The translations under genes and the position numbers were made by a program. Positions 12,001 to 27,000 of a stretch of 64,000 bases of DNA are shown piece after piece. Source of the stretch: Angiostrongylus vasorum (taxonomy: Eukaryota > Nematoda > Chromadorea > Rhabditida > Metastrongylidae); NCBI GenBank assembly GCA_018806985.1, contig JADANN010000122.1, positions 354,501 to 418,500 of the forward strand, written 5' to 3'. Each line of letters begins with the position of its first letter. The stretch's first letter is position 1. The notes under the pieces were generated by a model. The model did not search any database. It was not told the DNA's origin and saw only the letters and a program-made list of their open reading frames with translations.

Positions 12001-15000
12001 AGTTCTTCGAAACTGAATCTCTAAAATATCCGCAATCTGCAAATTCTCTCATATGATTTTAGAGATGGGCTTATGGGAGCAGATATGTGAAAACACTAAA
12101 TTATAGCAGTTTCCAGAGCCTTCGTTTGTTGACTGAGGGACGGATCTGAAAAAAAATATACTTTACCTTTAACTACGGATACTAGAAACTCATTTTCCGC
12201 AGATGCCGAAAATTGTGAAATACCTTGTCGTCGAAGTAAATTCTTAAAAGACCTAGGGACAACCAATTTTTTTCAAGACATCGACGGCGTGAAGGAGCAA
12301 CACTAGAGCTAGTTTTCATTTTGAAGATGCATGTTTGTTCAAAACGTGGTTTTTGGTATTGCCGTTTTACGCCTTGTGAGACAAAAACATGTTTGATTTC
12401 GAATATTATTGACGAATGCTTAAAAACGGAAACAAAATGATTCATACATTTCTAGCAAAGATTTTCGGATTCGGATTCGGATTTGTATGCTACTACTGGT
12501 CGTCTCCTCCCAACGTTTTACCACCTCATCGTGGCTGGCAGGTGTTCTTGGGTACCGGGCTGCGATGTACAGCGAGAGTCTCATCCCCCGGTAGGATCTC
12601 CCAAGCTGAGAAGGAGTGCGGCTTTTCCATCAGGAAGTCTAGCTAAGAGTAAACCAAAACCGGGATCGACCACCGTCCTGGCATCAAACTAGTCTCATGG
12701 TGGCAAATCTCCCTCTGTTCTACAAGGGCTGCTACTGCCTGTGATGGTGAGGATCTGGTGCAGACTTTGGCTGGGCTGACTTTGTGACTTCAGAGAAACA
12801 CAATAGCTAGACCAGCAAAACTGCGAACAATGGAGGTTATGCCGGGGCCCGCACAACCGGTGAAGATGGGCCATCCAAGTATCCAGGAATCCAAGTATTG
12901 GTCGTTTATTCTTCGAGGTGAAGCTACTGTCAGATTTCTACTCGGAGTTTTTTTTTACTCCTAGGAATGGATTGTCGTCAGGGAGGATTTATATTTTATT
13001 CTGAATATGATGCGAGTAGCAAGTCTCCTTGTGAGTGTAGTTGGTTCTGCCAAAAATAAGTGAGAGGGAGAATTCCAGTCATTCGTGTGTTTCATTCCTC
13101 ATTAGTCATTCATTTTTCAAGCTCTCATCGACCTTCGTTTCGGCGATTTGTTTTGAGCACTTTGCAGCAAATTCCTGCAAATGTTTTAAAAATTAGCATG
13201 GATGAAATCTTTGGGATCAATCAAATGTGAACAGACGGATTAGTCGCGGGGCCTCATTGGTCGTGGTCTCGGTGGAACATGAGCCAGTTTTCTAATGTAT
13301 TTCCGTCCTTACGGTAATACTTGTTTCTTTCTTCAAATCATTGAAACTATCTTGTCTTCAATTGTTTTCATCTCTTTTATGAGTCATCCTCTCAGTCAAT
13401 TTTTGGTGTCACGTGGATTACAAGCGGTCAAATTTATGGACTCGCTGGAGAAGTGAAGGAATTAACAACTTATCTGATATCGAAATATTGTACCTTTGCG
13501 GTCTGTGGTGAAAAAGGTAGTGGGGTTCGTAGTTAACAGTAATTATGGAAATTTTTAAAAGCAAAGAACTTTTGGAAAGTGTAGACAGTACCTTTTTCGT
13601 TGCATTTCTTATTGTTTTTCAGGTACCCAATCGTTCCTACACTGTTTTTTTAATTGTCAGCTTGTTTGAGCCCAAATAATAAAAAACATTACAGCCTCAG
13701 CTTAACTGGGCTCGTTGCCGATTTGGGCTCCCCAGATCAATCCCGTTGACGGGTGACTGCTGATGGTACTAATCCCCTGAACTAGCTGGGAGACAGGCAA
13801 AACGAAGGAGTTGCACGGTTTGGTGGTAAACGCGTTAGCTCCCGGAAGGGTTAATAGCGCGTTCGTTCTCTACCGCAAACACATGCAGTCCGGAGTTCTG
13901 CAAATATCGCAGCATCATTGTGCCGTGAAAAATTGTAATTGGTAGTGAATTAAAACTTAGCAAAAAGCATAGGAATGAACTTACATGCATTGTTCTCTTT
14001 GGAACATCTATACAATTTCTATTTAGGTTTTATTGCTTTAAACTATGTACTGAAGAATATTAAAGAATCTTATTAGTGGAATTCATGCGTCATAGTTTTT
14101 CTTAGTCCGCAGAATAACTTGGATTACAGTATTCACAATGAATCACAACGACCCATCATTAGTACACTCAAAGCAGCTTTTTTTTCTGTTCTTCAACGTT
14201 TTTTCTCACGATTGCAACTTTTCCTTACTCGTTTTCCCGTTCTTTCGACTCCACAAACGTTTTTGGGCTTTGAGCGCAAAATCTTCATTTCGACAAGTTT
14301 CAGGCGCGATGGAAAAGACTCGGCATTGACTTGCGGAAGATTCGATATCCGATTTGGAAAGGAACCCAAGAAAAGCCGTTTCGTGTCGACAAGCTGCCAC
14401 TAGCTCTGAATGAGAAGTCGAGCTCTCCGTCGAATGGAACCCGACCGGTGGCGGAGATCGAGAAGCCGATCGACGGCGTCTCCATAAAGGTTGCAATATT
14501 TCACTGATTTAGAGATGAGCTTGGGAAGAAAACAGCGAGTTGAAGAAAAGCACAATTGTGTATTCAGTTGTAGGTGTTGTGGTAAATTCGGGAAAAAAAG
14601 ATGTTCTTGATCGCTTTTTGTCTTTTCACCAATCGATGAAGTGAAAACCAAAAACCGAAACAATTTCGAGGTATACAAGAAATTAAAGGAGCTGCAGTCC
14701 TAACGTCAAGCGAAGCTTAAAAAGTTAATTGGAGCTCCTTTTCATTTTTGAACTGTTTAGCGATGTGTTGAACGCCTTAGGCTTAGAAATGGGTTACGTT
14801 CACTTCAAACACTTTGAAAGCGGGAATCAGTGTTTGAATTTTTTTCTTTTGAGACGATAGTGAAATATTAGAGGATTAAAAAAGTTCTTTCTATGAATGG
14901 GGTTAGCGTAGCGAGCGCAGTGGTTAATGGGTTATGCCGTCGATCAGGAAGCAAAAAAGGCTGGTTCAACCCCCCACCCCCAACGCTCTCCTCCATTCGA

Positions 15001-18000
15001 CGTAGAAACCCTAGCTAGCTAGTCTCCAAAATCTCAAGCGAAATCGACTCAACTAACATTATACGAAGTTCATAAAAAAAAGGCGAAATTTCCAAGCGGT
15101 AGCCAAAAACAACAGGTGTTCGAAGACCTTTGCAGACGACGAATAAAAAAGAATCGAAATGCAAGAAATTCTGTGATCCACGCTGTAGATGGGATGAGTG
15201 TATTCCAGTATTTAAAAACGATAGAGCGTCCAGTGTTTATGAGTCCTTAAAGAATGTGGCATGCAATGGACCTCATCGAGCACAATCAGAATCCGCTGAA
15301 TGCACATCTGGACTATACAGTGATTTGCAGGGATCTATCGATGTATTGCAATAGCATATATTTTTTTCACGGATAAGATAACACGAGGCTGATAGGAATA
15401 CTTTGTTCGGCTAACGTTTCGGCACCTTCGTCTTTTTCAAAGCCGGATTAGTCCAAGTCAACTGTCCACAGTTGTTTCTTCTTCCGATGAAGGTCTTCTT
15501 GATAACGTCGAGCCAAATTCAGTGGGAAACCAGGAGATGCACTAGTCACTATCGTGATCAGCTAGCACAAAGCGTAGCATTGATTAGTCATTCCGAGATT
15601 AAAGGAAAGTCGGTTTTCCAAATATCACATCAGTGTTGTTTGTTCTGCCAGGAAAGTTTGGTACCATGGCGGTTGCCGACCGCCAATATGTGTAAGGCTT
15701 GGTGTCCCTGACCATAGAACCGAACCAATACAGCAACTGCGCTGCACGTCTACCTTTCAGTTTAAATTTTTGCTTCCTAAGATACTTAATTTAAATGTTT
15801 TTGCTGTGTAGTTTGAAAACCATACTTCTCAAAGAGTTCGAGTGCTTGTCTTTCTTGACAGTGTGCTGCTGACTAGGTTAAATTCTCGGATGCTTGTTGC
15901 TTTGTCATATCATGATTGGATAAATGAAATCATCCAATATCGGTGTATAAGCAGTTCGGTCAGAATTGTCCAGTCTTAGGCTTACAGCACCTACCCCCTA
16001 CTGCTGCGTTCAAGGCGTTGTGGCTACTGTCTTTCGTGTGCTAAACATGGAGAGCGTTTCCCTTTTATTCACGCGCAACCAAACAAACAAAACACTTTCG
16101 TTCAGAAAGATGAAATCCGGACAACGGAGACGCCAAACACCAGGAAATCGATGCCGCTGATCACAGAACACAAGGACGTACAAACACCGAAACGTCCACG
16201 TATACATGGTCCCATTCTCGCGGTGGTGCCCATTCCATCAGATGCAGGTCGGCCCTTCCACTCAACATTCATTGTGCTGTGCTCCGCAGTATAACAATTG
16301 CTCTCTTGGTTCAGCTTACCTTGGCTACCTAGTCTACTTATTATCCTGCTTGATCTGTTCTGCTATAGAGTGAACTTCGAAAAACTTCTCGCTTTTGCTT
16401 TCTACAATGCTGGACATACTTCAATGCGTGTGCAGCATAACTCAGCTTATCACATTACATCAGTTTAGATCGCGTCGGATACGCATTGTCGTATGTTCCA
16501 GGCTGCTGGCCTAAGTACGCTGTTCATTGCTTCGTTAAGTGCTTGAATTTAACATTATAATCCTGCTTCTAACCAAATAGCTCTAGTCTTTGGTTAGCTT
16601 TTTTTGCTTTTTTCCCTAGTTTCCGACTTTCCAAATGTTAAGCCTCGCATGTAGTTCAGCGTTCCGCTTTAATTCGTACTAAGCAGCGCAAAAGACGATA
16701 TTTAGATGCACAAAAGTCGGGTTACGGTTACGGTACGGGTAGACAGCGAAGTCTTGCTGTAGATTCGGTTGCTTCGTCGATCCTGCCACGGTTTGTTTCG
16801 CCGTTCGCCAAGCCACCCTCGGTCAATGACTATCATTCACGAACCAAACCTGCCTTCAAGAGCTACAAATTCATGAAAAAAACTCAGCCAGCGTCCGCGA
16901 CTGAGGATCAGGCGGCCCGGTATGACCACATTTAATATTTGATTGACAATGAAAATCCTGATACGTGTGGAGTTTGTCTATCACCTTAACACCTCCTCTC
17001 AAAAAGTCCGGGATTTTCGATACGTGTCCTCTAATATTTTGTTGTATCAAAAAGTACTAGAAATTTTTGCTAAACAACGACTTCTTTTTGTTAAAATATG
17101 TGAGATGTGCTGCAACTTATATCTACAGGAGTGGAGATCAAAAAATAAAACTGTGGTTTTTAAGCTTTATAGAACACTCTCAACGAACCGAAGTTGACAT
17201 GTAACAGTAAGAGCATGTCTTTGTGAAAAGTTTTTTCTTTCCAGTTTTTTCGAGCATGTCACACTTTTCTCTGAAAAATCCAGTCCTTTCGATTCCTTTC
17301 ATACACACCTAATGATGGATTAATTCATTGATAACACGAGAAATGAAAATGAAAAATGATGATGATGAAATGATGAAATGATCCCCTCACAAAATGAAAA
17401 GTGAAATTAAAAAAAATGGTAATTATCGCTCGAGCCCTACTTTGTTGGTCGCACCCTTACAGTTCCTTTTACTGTAACTACTGAATTCATACTGAAAATA
17501 TCATCGGAAAATATCCAAAATGTGTAAAAATTGTTAACCAATTAATCGATTTTTTGCTCATTAGATATCGGCATCACTCGATGCTCTATGATTCATGTCA
17601 AAATGTTTTTGTAAACTTGACATATTAGCCAGTATCCTCCAGAGTTTCTTATAGCCTATATCGACTGATGAAAAGAAAATCTTGGATTTCTTTGTCCGTT
17701 TTCTTTTGCCGGTTATTTTCGACAGTGCGCCAGAAAACGCACAGCAGTAGCTAACGTTTCGGCAGTGTCGCCTTCTTCAGAGCGTGGAAGGGTATATTGA
17801 TAAGCAATCTACAACGCCAAATGCTTCAATAGTTGTTGACCATGTGGTTACCATATCGATTTTCATCTTTCTTTACGTATTATTGACTGAATTGAACGAA
17901 TCACATCGTAAACAACCATTGAAGCGTTTAGCGTTGTAAATTGCTTATTAATATACCCTTCCACGCTCTGAAGAATGTGACACTGCCGAAACGTCAGCTA

Positions 18001-21000
18001 CTGTTGTGTTGTGCGCTTCCTGTATGGAAGTATTTGTATGAGGTATAAAGCCTCCCGATTGCTGAACAAGAAAACGACGCATTCATATTCCAATGCCGAG
18101 GTTAACAGAAAGTCGATCCTGGGAAATGCGCCATAAATTCTTCCTATTTTGTGTGACTTTAATTTGATCGGAGATGACCTTAAATCATTATTTCTTCCAA
18201 ATAGGACGGCTTCAAAAGCATTTGTATCGACCACCCTTTAGTGCTGCTTCATAAGAAGTTCATTCTGGAATACAAAGAGGTCTTGGCAGCTGATTAAATT
18301 GTGCTGAAATTGCAAATTTTAGTGAAGGTAGTAAAAAGCGTCTGGAAGATATCGTGTGTGTGCACAAGATAATGAATTTTCAATCCACTCTTAGAGTTCA
18401 ATATCTTGTTACTTTGTGTTAATTTTTTATCTATCTGGTAAACTGGGGTGCGTGTGGCGCAGCGGTCGTAGGCAATACACATGGGATCGATCTCCGCGCC
18501 CAAGGCTCATCAAGCCTTCCATCCGTCCGGGGTCGGCAAATTTAGACTTGTCTGAGAGGATAGCCACCTCCAGGCGATGCTTAATGAACTAGAATACATG
18601 GTGCATCCCTAAGGAATTAACGCCAAGAGCTCTATCCTTTATTTTTATCCTTTATGTAGTCAACAATAAATATTCCCGTTGTTGCTGTAGTGGTCAAATA
18701 TTCATAAATTCATTAAAAAAACGCATTACTAATTGTTCGTCTACATTTCCAATGAATCTTTATCTTTTCCTTTTATTTTTTATTATGAAATATATTGTAT
18801 TTATAAGCTACTTTTGTGAATTGTCTGCAGTTACACAGTTTCTACAGTACAAAAAAACTAAAAGTGACTTTAAAAAGATGTTAGCAAAGATATTCGTTGT
18901 CGAGTTTCCTTCTTTAGAGTTACAACTGTACTCACTGGTTTTCCGAGATTGTAACGAGGCTCAAAAGCTGTGGTAATAGCAGCTCAATTTAGGTGAGAAA
19001 GCGATATCAGAGAACACGACCCAGGATGATCCCAACCTAACTCCATTCCAAAACTCGGCGAAGGCACGCTTCGGATACGGTAGCCACAGTAGATTCAGCG
19101 TTGGACCGGTGCCTCGTCGTCAGTTCTTGACATTCTCTTCGCTTTTCACTAGCCATACATTAGCTTAATAGCCTGTAGTTAATTTCACAATACTTTCCTG
19201 TGACAGCTTCCTAATTTCGCTTTTGTCAAATGCTTGGAGAATTCGGGTTGCCGAACGCTGCTGAAAAAATAGCCTGCAATTAGGTTTTGGATGAAATCTA
19301 TCATGGAGAAGAACACTCCTCAATTGACGATTGCAGGTCGGACAATTCCTGCTTCTATTTTGAGCGAGATTGCTGTGACGGAACCAACAATGATAAGCAC
19401 GACACAAACGACGTCTGTGGAAACTACGACGACGACAAAAATCGACTCAAACGATAGCGGCACAGGAGATTCAGGTGGTCCCGCAAGACTTTCTCCTGAG
19501 AGAATAACGTTTCCAACATACTTTATCTTCGAATTCGTATGAAACTTTAAAGTTAATAGAGATTTGATATGTTCATCAAATTCTAGACTTTTCATTGAAT
19601 GCGTCCGTTTAGGAAATTTGGTTGTTCTACCATTTTATAAATTCCCTTTCCATATCAATTATACTCTCTCTATAGGAGCCGGTTTCGGAGCAGGTCCCTC
19701 GGAACTGCCGCCCGAACTGGCAAACGTCGGCTTTGAAGTCAGTGGCAATGGGATCAATCTTAACGTGGTCGGCCCAGTCAGTAGCACACCATCCGTTTCT
19801 GAATTGCATCCAGAACGACCAAAGCAGAGGTTATTGCCTCGCACAATTTATTTTTTCATTGTTTTACCTAGTATTGTTAAAATTCTCTACCTTAATAGTT
19901 GCAGGACTAAAGAACATCCAGTCCTTTATTGATTCTGAGTCTACACTATGTATAAATTCTTGTCTAATTTTCGTTTTCAGAAAGCAACCAAATCCGGAAA
20001 TCTTCAAAGAAAGTGAAGGACTAGTTATCCCACAAAACTCGGGTCTTCGGCCGGTGGCACCACCAAAAGAACTTTTAGAGATAGGAGGATTTGGACCCCA
20101 CTCTCGTGGTATAATATTACGATATTTTCACTGAACAGTTATGGCACGATTAAGGGAAAAAAACTGGCTGAGAGAAAGCCAAGGCAAAGGTCTCAGTGGT
20201 GCCAGTGGGCAACACGTGAGCGCCGTAAAAGGGTATTGCGGGTTCGAATCTGGATTGGGGTCCAAGCTTTGCGATAAACCCAGCACCATTGTAGTTGTAT
20301 TTCACATAATACACTGCCATGAAATAAAAAATTGTAGTATAATAGTAATAATATGTACAATAAGTTGAACTCAATAGTTAATCCTACAAGTGGTTGTTAT
20401 TGCCATTAAAATTTCGTTTACTTCATATTAAAACTGCCATACGGATGCTCAGACGGGAATAAACGAATAAAGCGAATGACAGCGGTTTTCCTAGAAACAA
20501 CTGCCTTTGATGAGTAATAAACCAGCCTTGGTATCTCGTCCAGACAAGAAGCGCTTCCGTTTACGGTGTCGAGCGATAGCACAACCGGTGATAGCAGATG
20601 AAATATCAGATTGCTTAAGACTTCACTGGAGCCGGTTCGAGACAACGCGTCACAATGGGCCTTGTAGCCTGTTGCTATGATTGCTCTTCACCCAACAGAA
20701 CATTCTCTTCAGAAACTGATCCTAACCGTTTCTAAAGACTCCATATTGCATTATATTTTTCAACTTTCACTTGATTGGGAAACCAAGAACAAAAAATGTT
20801 GATATGCGCCAATCAAGGGATGAAAACCCGTATTTTCCATAAGAAGAGAGGATCACATAACGAAATAGCGAGAGAGGCTATATCTACGCCCATCCGTTAC
20901 CACTCGCGTCATCAACTCACACAGCTTTACCTAACCGATTTTAACATCATCTCAGAATGAGTAATCAATATGTTATTTTGTATTGCTCAGCTTACACCGG

Positions 21001-24000
21001 ATTGTTATGTAACTTTTAGTCGGCTAACCGAATAAAAGTTATATAACTACCTCAGACAAGGACTTATCGTCTAGTACGCATCCCTTCACCTCCAACCTTG
21101 TGGTCAAGAGAAAAGAGACCAAACTGTTCGATTTCTCCAATAAATTAGAAGAATTGATTTGCAATGAAAGTTATTTTTTGTGAACATCGGTGGCAGTATA
21201 GCAAAGGGGAGTGGAAGTGAATACAAGATCTGAAAACTTGGAACAGGAACCGTAGAAAAAGACCTGCACCGCTCTCTTCATTGTCTTTTTCTAGAAGGAG
21301 CACTATCACTACTGGATTTGGTAATTGCATTGTATGTAATGCGAAGAGAAGATTATGCCTCCTAGGAACTGTCGTATTTTGTTCCTCTGCACCGAATCTG
21401 ATCACTGTTTGCTACCTCGGAAGACTTGATTTGTCTAGAGAGAAGATGATCCTGTTAAGCATCATGAGTTCCTTTTTAGAGTACTTGAACACCATGCCAA
21501 ATACGTCTCTGCTTTTTACCAAGAAGTTTGGATCCTATGTCTACCATCTCTTAGGCGCTTCTTGAAAACAAAAGAAAAAAAGAATCGGAATTACTCCCAA
21601 CTTAAACAAACCACACATAGTTGCTAAAAATGCCAGCTGCAAAAAGTGCTTACAGGAAAATTTTCGCTAGTAGAGGAAAGAACACCGTTAGAGTTATCTA
21701 AAAAGGCCGGTTACCTGTTATTCTTTGAGTTTTTGTGGGTCAATGACTTAACATGTTTTGCACAATAACTCTAGCTTGGGAACGATTCCACAAAGACACA
21801 GCCTCACAATCGTTCACCTATTTTTTCCCTTTAGAAAAGTTGTTCGACTGTGGGATACCTTTTCGAAGCTGTTCGTCTTTTGGATGGGACGAAAATTTTG
21901 TATGGATTGATGGGAAATCTTTAGACATCTTGAAACATTTTGCTAGTAACATCTCCATCGCTTTGAGAATTGCTAGTGACATGGAGGCACATGCTCAAAG
22001 TGTTTAACGAAGCGCTGTAAATGATACGCCTGAGAATCGGTCCGAAGAAAACATAGTTTATGAGAAACCTATGGTACAGCGGAAAACAAATCCATTTAGT
22101 TGGTCCTTTTATTACAAGGGCCAGAATATCTTATGTGTACCTAGAGCTTCAGTGAATGTAGGAAGAGACATAAACGGAAGAAGCGTAGGGGAGACAATGG
22201 GTAACATAGACTAGGTTATCGTTTGTTGAAAAAGCAAACATTAAGCTGACAAGTCCAATACTTTTTTGGTTTAACGACCCTCTCAGCCCTGTCATTCATA
22301 TGAAGTGCTAAAAAACAGCTACGTCGTGGATTTCGCTGACAGAGCGACCATCCATGTTCGCAGATGGAAATATTTGTGGATCACAGAAGAATATTCGAGG
22401 ACGTCACCTTGTCTGTCTGATGTCCCACCATAGGTGATGGTTCCCGTACCGAGTTCCCCAGTAATTAGTTGGAAACCGTATAACTCGTGAAAAGAAGGCA
22501 TCTCAGTAGATAGGCTGTTTGCCTTACATCTAATATTGAAGTTAGATTTAAAAAAAATGATCATGAATGAAAAAATAGTAGAATGATTGCCAGATTATTT
22601 TCTGAACACAAAGCTTAATTCGCATTTCTTTTGTTTCATGAATGAGGTAATATGCTATGGGATTAATGAAAGGAATAAACGCGTAAATACTTCCAGGCAG
22701 AATTGATGCGTCTGCAAGTGGATTTGGTGGCAGTTCAGATATAACGTTACCTAATTCGGGACAAGGCCCAAATCCTGGTATGTGTTATTAGCAAGTGTTT
22801 GAGGAGAAGCGTCTTAGATTATCAGAGAAGTAAGCGCTGTCAAGATTCAGCTTCTAATGAATGTACCTCTGTCTATGTTAGAAATTATAAATCAAAACGA
22901 TCTCTAAAACACCTTTATCAAGTTTGTTTATTTCATTCTCGAGAATTTGCAATTCCTGAGGCCGTTCAATCTACCAGGGATATTTTCAGCTGCAGTTTTT
23001 TTCCTAGGTTTTCCCACTAAGTGGTCAGTAAATTACTTGAAAAATCTGCGCTCGGTTGCTCATTTCATCATAAAGAATAACTGGCCACACTGAGTAATAA
23101 ATACCTGTAGCAGATTGTGTTGCACACCTTGTCGTATTTTCCTCAACGTTTTGGCGCTATAAAGGTTTGATAGGTTTAATATGTCACAAAGGGCACGTGT
23201 AGCCCAGTGGTCGGAGTATACATGGGATCGATGCCCGCGCCCCAGGCTCACCAAGCCTTTCATCTCTCCGAGGTCAGCAAATTGGTACCAGTCGTGCCTG
23301 GGAGGATAGCAACACTACCTCGATACAACGGTAGGGCCACCCCGAGTCATTGTAAAGGCCAGATATGCATTCAATCATCTCCAAACGATGCTTAATGAAG
23401 TCGAGTGCATGGAGCATCCCTCAGGGATTGATCAACACCGTGAGCTTTATTCTTTTATTATTTAAGATATCATAATGGATAGCTTTATTCATGTGAAAAT
23501 TCGACCTTAGCAAGTGCTTCGGTTCATCGTTTTCATTCAACATTGCGCAAAAGGTCGTTCATGCAGAATCCAATTGATTCGAATGTCGCCATTCAATCAG
23601 AAGACGGATCGCTTTTGTTTCTCACGCAAAAGATGCGTCGGATGAACTTCATAACGACGATATCACTGATTTTGATTTCATACATGCGACTTCCGTATTT
23701 CAAGATTTTCGGCATCTTTTCCTAGCTGAGATGCTTGGAACCTATTCTTGCACCATGTTTTCCGCAAGTCCTAAACGTTATGGATCCGCTTCACTTAATG
23801 CCTACACTTGCTAACAGTGGTTTTCGGCGGATCGGCCAAGACCAACTTCTTTCCCCGATTTCGTGCCTTTCATCTCTATCATAAAACTTGTTACAGCAAC
23901 GCTTTAACGTTGCCTAAAGGTTAAATGAATCTCTTATATCGTGCGAGGCTTCCGTGGTCTATGTCCAAGTTTGAATTCACGAAACGAATCCCTCCTGTTA

Positions 24001-27000
24001 GTGTTCTTTCGTTTTGTTCATTAGCTAGCATTAAAACAAGGCTGGGACAAAGATAAGAACGCTAATAAGAAATTATTTAACCAAGTTTAGGATGACAAAT
24101 AGTTCTGCCGTTCTCTTTTTTCCCAGCAATCGCGAGGTTGTTATTCAGCACACGTTTACTTCCCTACACATAGAACACAACGGTAGTTGACGTTTCGGCA
24201 GTATCGCCTTCTTCAGAGCCTAGAAGGGTATAGTGATCTGCAATTTACTATGTCAAACGCTTCGATAGCACAAGCAGAAAGATGAGAATCTGAATGGTAA
24301 TTACGCGATCAACGGCTTCTCGAAAAACCCACCGTTTTTCCACCTGTCTTCCACCGAGGAAGAACAGCCACTCAGAGTCGCATATGGTTAACGACTGCAC
24401 CTCCCCACATCAGCGATCGATGCAGAGGTACTGGGCAGGACCACTTGTGATCTCACAGCATTCCTTTCTGCTATTCATTCTTGGATTCTTGGGATTTATC
24501 CAAAATTTATCCAATTTATAATCAAATGCTGAGGTTAATAGAAAGTCGATGTTGGGAACTGTTACAAGATGATAAAATGTGTTAACACAAAAGCACGAAT
24601 TTTTATTTTTGGAAACGAGTTAAAGTTTTGAAAAGACATAGTGGCAATTATTTCCTGAATCACTTATTAAATAGTTAACCACCAAGTTCAAGTTTAGCAA
24701 TCAGTAGAGCTTTTAGGATATCAGAGGAATCCTGGCTTTGAAGGTCCTGAAACGATGGACAGCAGTTATGAACACTTTTCTCACAACATCCTTTCAGAAG
24801 ATATCCATTCAGATTTCTTCACCGGCGATTCGGCACTTACTCCATCTCGTGGGCCGACAGGAGACGGATATGGTCCACCAATTTTCCCAGGTGGAGCTAT
24901 TCCTCCTCCAGTACCCGCTGTTGGATTGGGCGGCGCGGCAGCAGGAAAGAGTCCATATGCCGCTGTCTTGGAAGCGACTGAAAACCCACCCACTACGGTG
25001 TGCATCACAAGTATTAGCAAAAAATTAAAAAATTGAATTTAAGCATGACGTTTTGATCTAGGTGAAGCCATCTGCGCTCCTGAATGTGCTCAATAAAGCC
25101 GACCGAGGCTTTAATCAAGCAATAACGCACTTTGAGCAAGAAAGTCCTCTGGAGACGGCCGCAATAGATATTCTCGAAGGTGTTGATTTTCTCATCTATT
25201 CATTTTGTTTGGAAGAAATATCGAACCATTGAAGCGAACGCAACACTCTTATCAAACGTCTCTAGCGAAATCTTATTTGTTGGTAATTTGCAGTCCTTTT
25301 TTCTCATATACCAATTTCGGTTCTATTACTTCTCCCAAGCAACTCGTCTGAAATGCGCTTAGACTTACGGTTACTTTACGAAATTCCACGGCTGTTGTAG
25401 AATCTTAGAAGTTTGACATTATAGTGACAGGAGCTGAAATTACATACCCTGGATTCACACGTGCTTTACGGTAAACTTGCTGACTTAGGTCAAAACTCTG
25501 GATCACCTCTCTTTTGCTTTTTATAGAACAGAAATATCACCACTGTTTTGGTGGCGCTTTTGATGAACTCGATCCTTTTCCATCTTACTCACGTTGGAAA
25601 AGTTCCGAAAACTTGCAGTAGTGAGTAACCGGTAATAATCTAAATTGCTGTCACGGAACCAAATAGTTCGTTCCTCTACATCGCGTTTTTCGGTGCCCTT
25701 AGGAGCTTCCAAGCCCTAATATTTCTTCTTCCTCACCTGTGTAGCTAATTTATTTGTTATGTTAATTTTCAAACCGTGGTTCAACAAAACTCGGGATCTT
25801 CTTTTCGTTTAAGGTGAGAAAGACGTTAGAAACGAATCTGTTTCTCATGAACACTGTTTTCCAAGGGTCCAACCGAAGACAAATTTTCCACACAACCCAC
25901 CCATGTCGATATCGTACGTTATCCTGGTCGATGTTGGTGCCGTAGGTGCGAGACCATCGTCATAAGAATAATGACTTCGCTGTTGGTCATTGATTGTTTC
26001 TCTCCCTTTCAGTTTTCGAATAATGTTTTCAGGAGTGGCGTCAAAAAAAATCTTGAGGAATAGCATAATTCTATAGAATAGGGATTTTGAGATGTTCGAT
26101 TTAGATGCAATGTGGCTTCAATGACCATTTCCGTTTAAACGAACTCGAAAGCCTTCTTGAAGATGACGTAAGTGGGATATGGCAACATCCTATTCTTTCG
26201 TAATCCTCTATGAATTCCCCTAGTAGCGCAGATAATATACTGAATCACTCTTGAGCACATGCTTCTTGTGGGGTTGCCTTTCTTCCAGTGTTCTTCTGTC
26301 AAAACGGTACTGGTTGACAGGAGGTTTGGGCAAAAGTTGCCGCTGTCATCTAGTTGCCTTTTTTTGTGCGATTCTTCTGGTTTTTACTGATTGACTGGAA
26401 ATCATGTATGATGACATGGATCATGTGAAAAGTCAGCTTGTGCTTCGTTGATGACCGGTGACTGTTTAGATGTTCGGATCTAATCCATCTCGATGGGGGG
26501 AGAGACGGTGGATTAATACTGACATGGGAAGGAAGCAGTTCGGCATGATATATTTGCTCTTCATACCTGTGCGGTATAAATATAAGTGGAGATGGCTTTT
26601 GTGGAGAAGGTAACAGAGTGGATAGCCCTCTATGTTAAATTTTCTAAACCGTGGCTATTCTGTCAAGGCGTTGGTAGGCGATCATCTTGGGTTTACAATT
26701 GGCAAAGTCCAAATTGGTGTTGAGGGTGGTACTTTCAACCATTACATAATGTGGCAGTGCTGCTGTTACCCTCTCTTTTTTCTCGTTTATCTTCTGGTAT
26801 TTGAATTTTCAAACGTAGGCTTGTGTTTGCCTGATGATCGTGCCACTCCACATTGGCATATCTACCCAAGTTCCAAGAGGTAGGCGTCCTTTAGTACATG
26901 AAAGCTTCGGCTTTCTTGCCATCAAGATGTTGTGTGAGACGGTTTTATCTGCAATGATTAGTTAAAAACAGTGCTTTTCCAAAAGCTGGCCAAAAATAGC

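Noticed and set aside
19284..19457. Alternative cysteine-rich frame over exon 4 of the secreted protein
   Set aside because: Contains DDCRSDNSCFYF and ERDCCDG but ends in TAG before any phase-matching donor; the other frame joins both neighbours in phase.
21281..21565. 94-codon plus-strand frame in intron 6
   Set aside because: No splice ends of the right phase and no recognisable domain.
25845..26066. 73-codon minus-strand frame that looks protein-like
   Set aside because: No homologous family recognised and no neighbouring exons on the minus strand.
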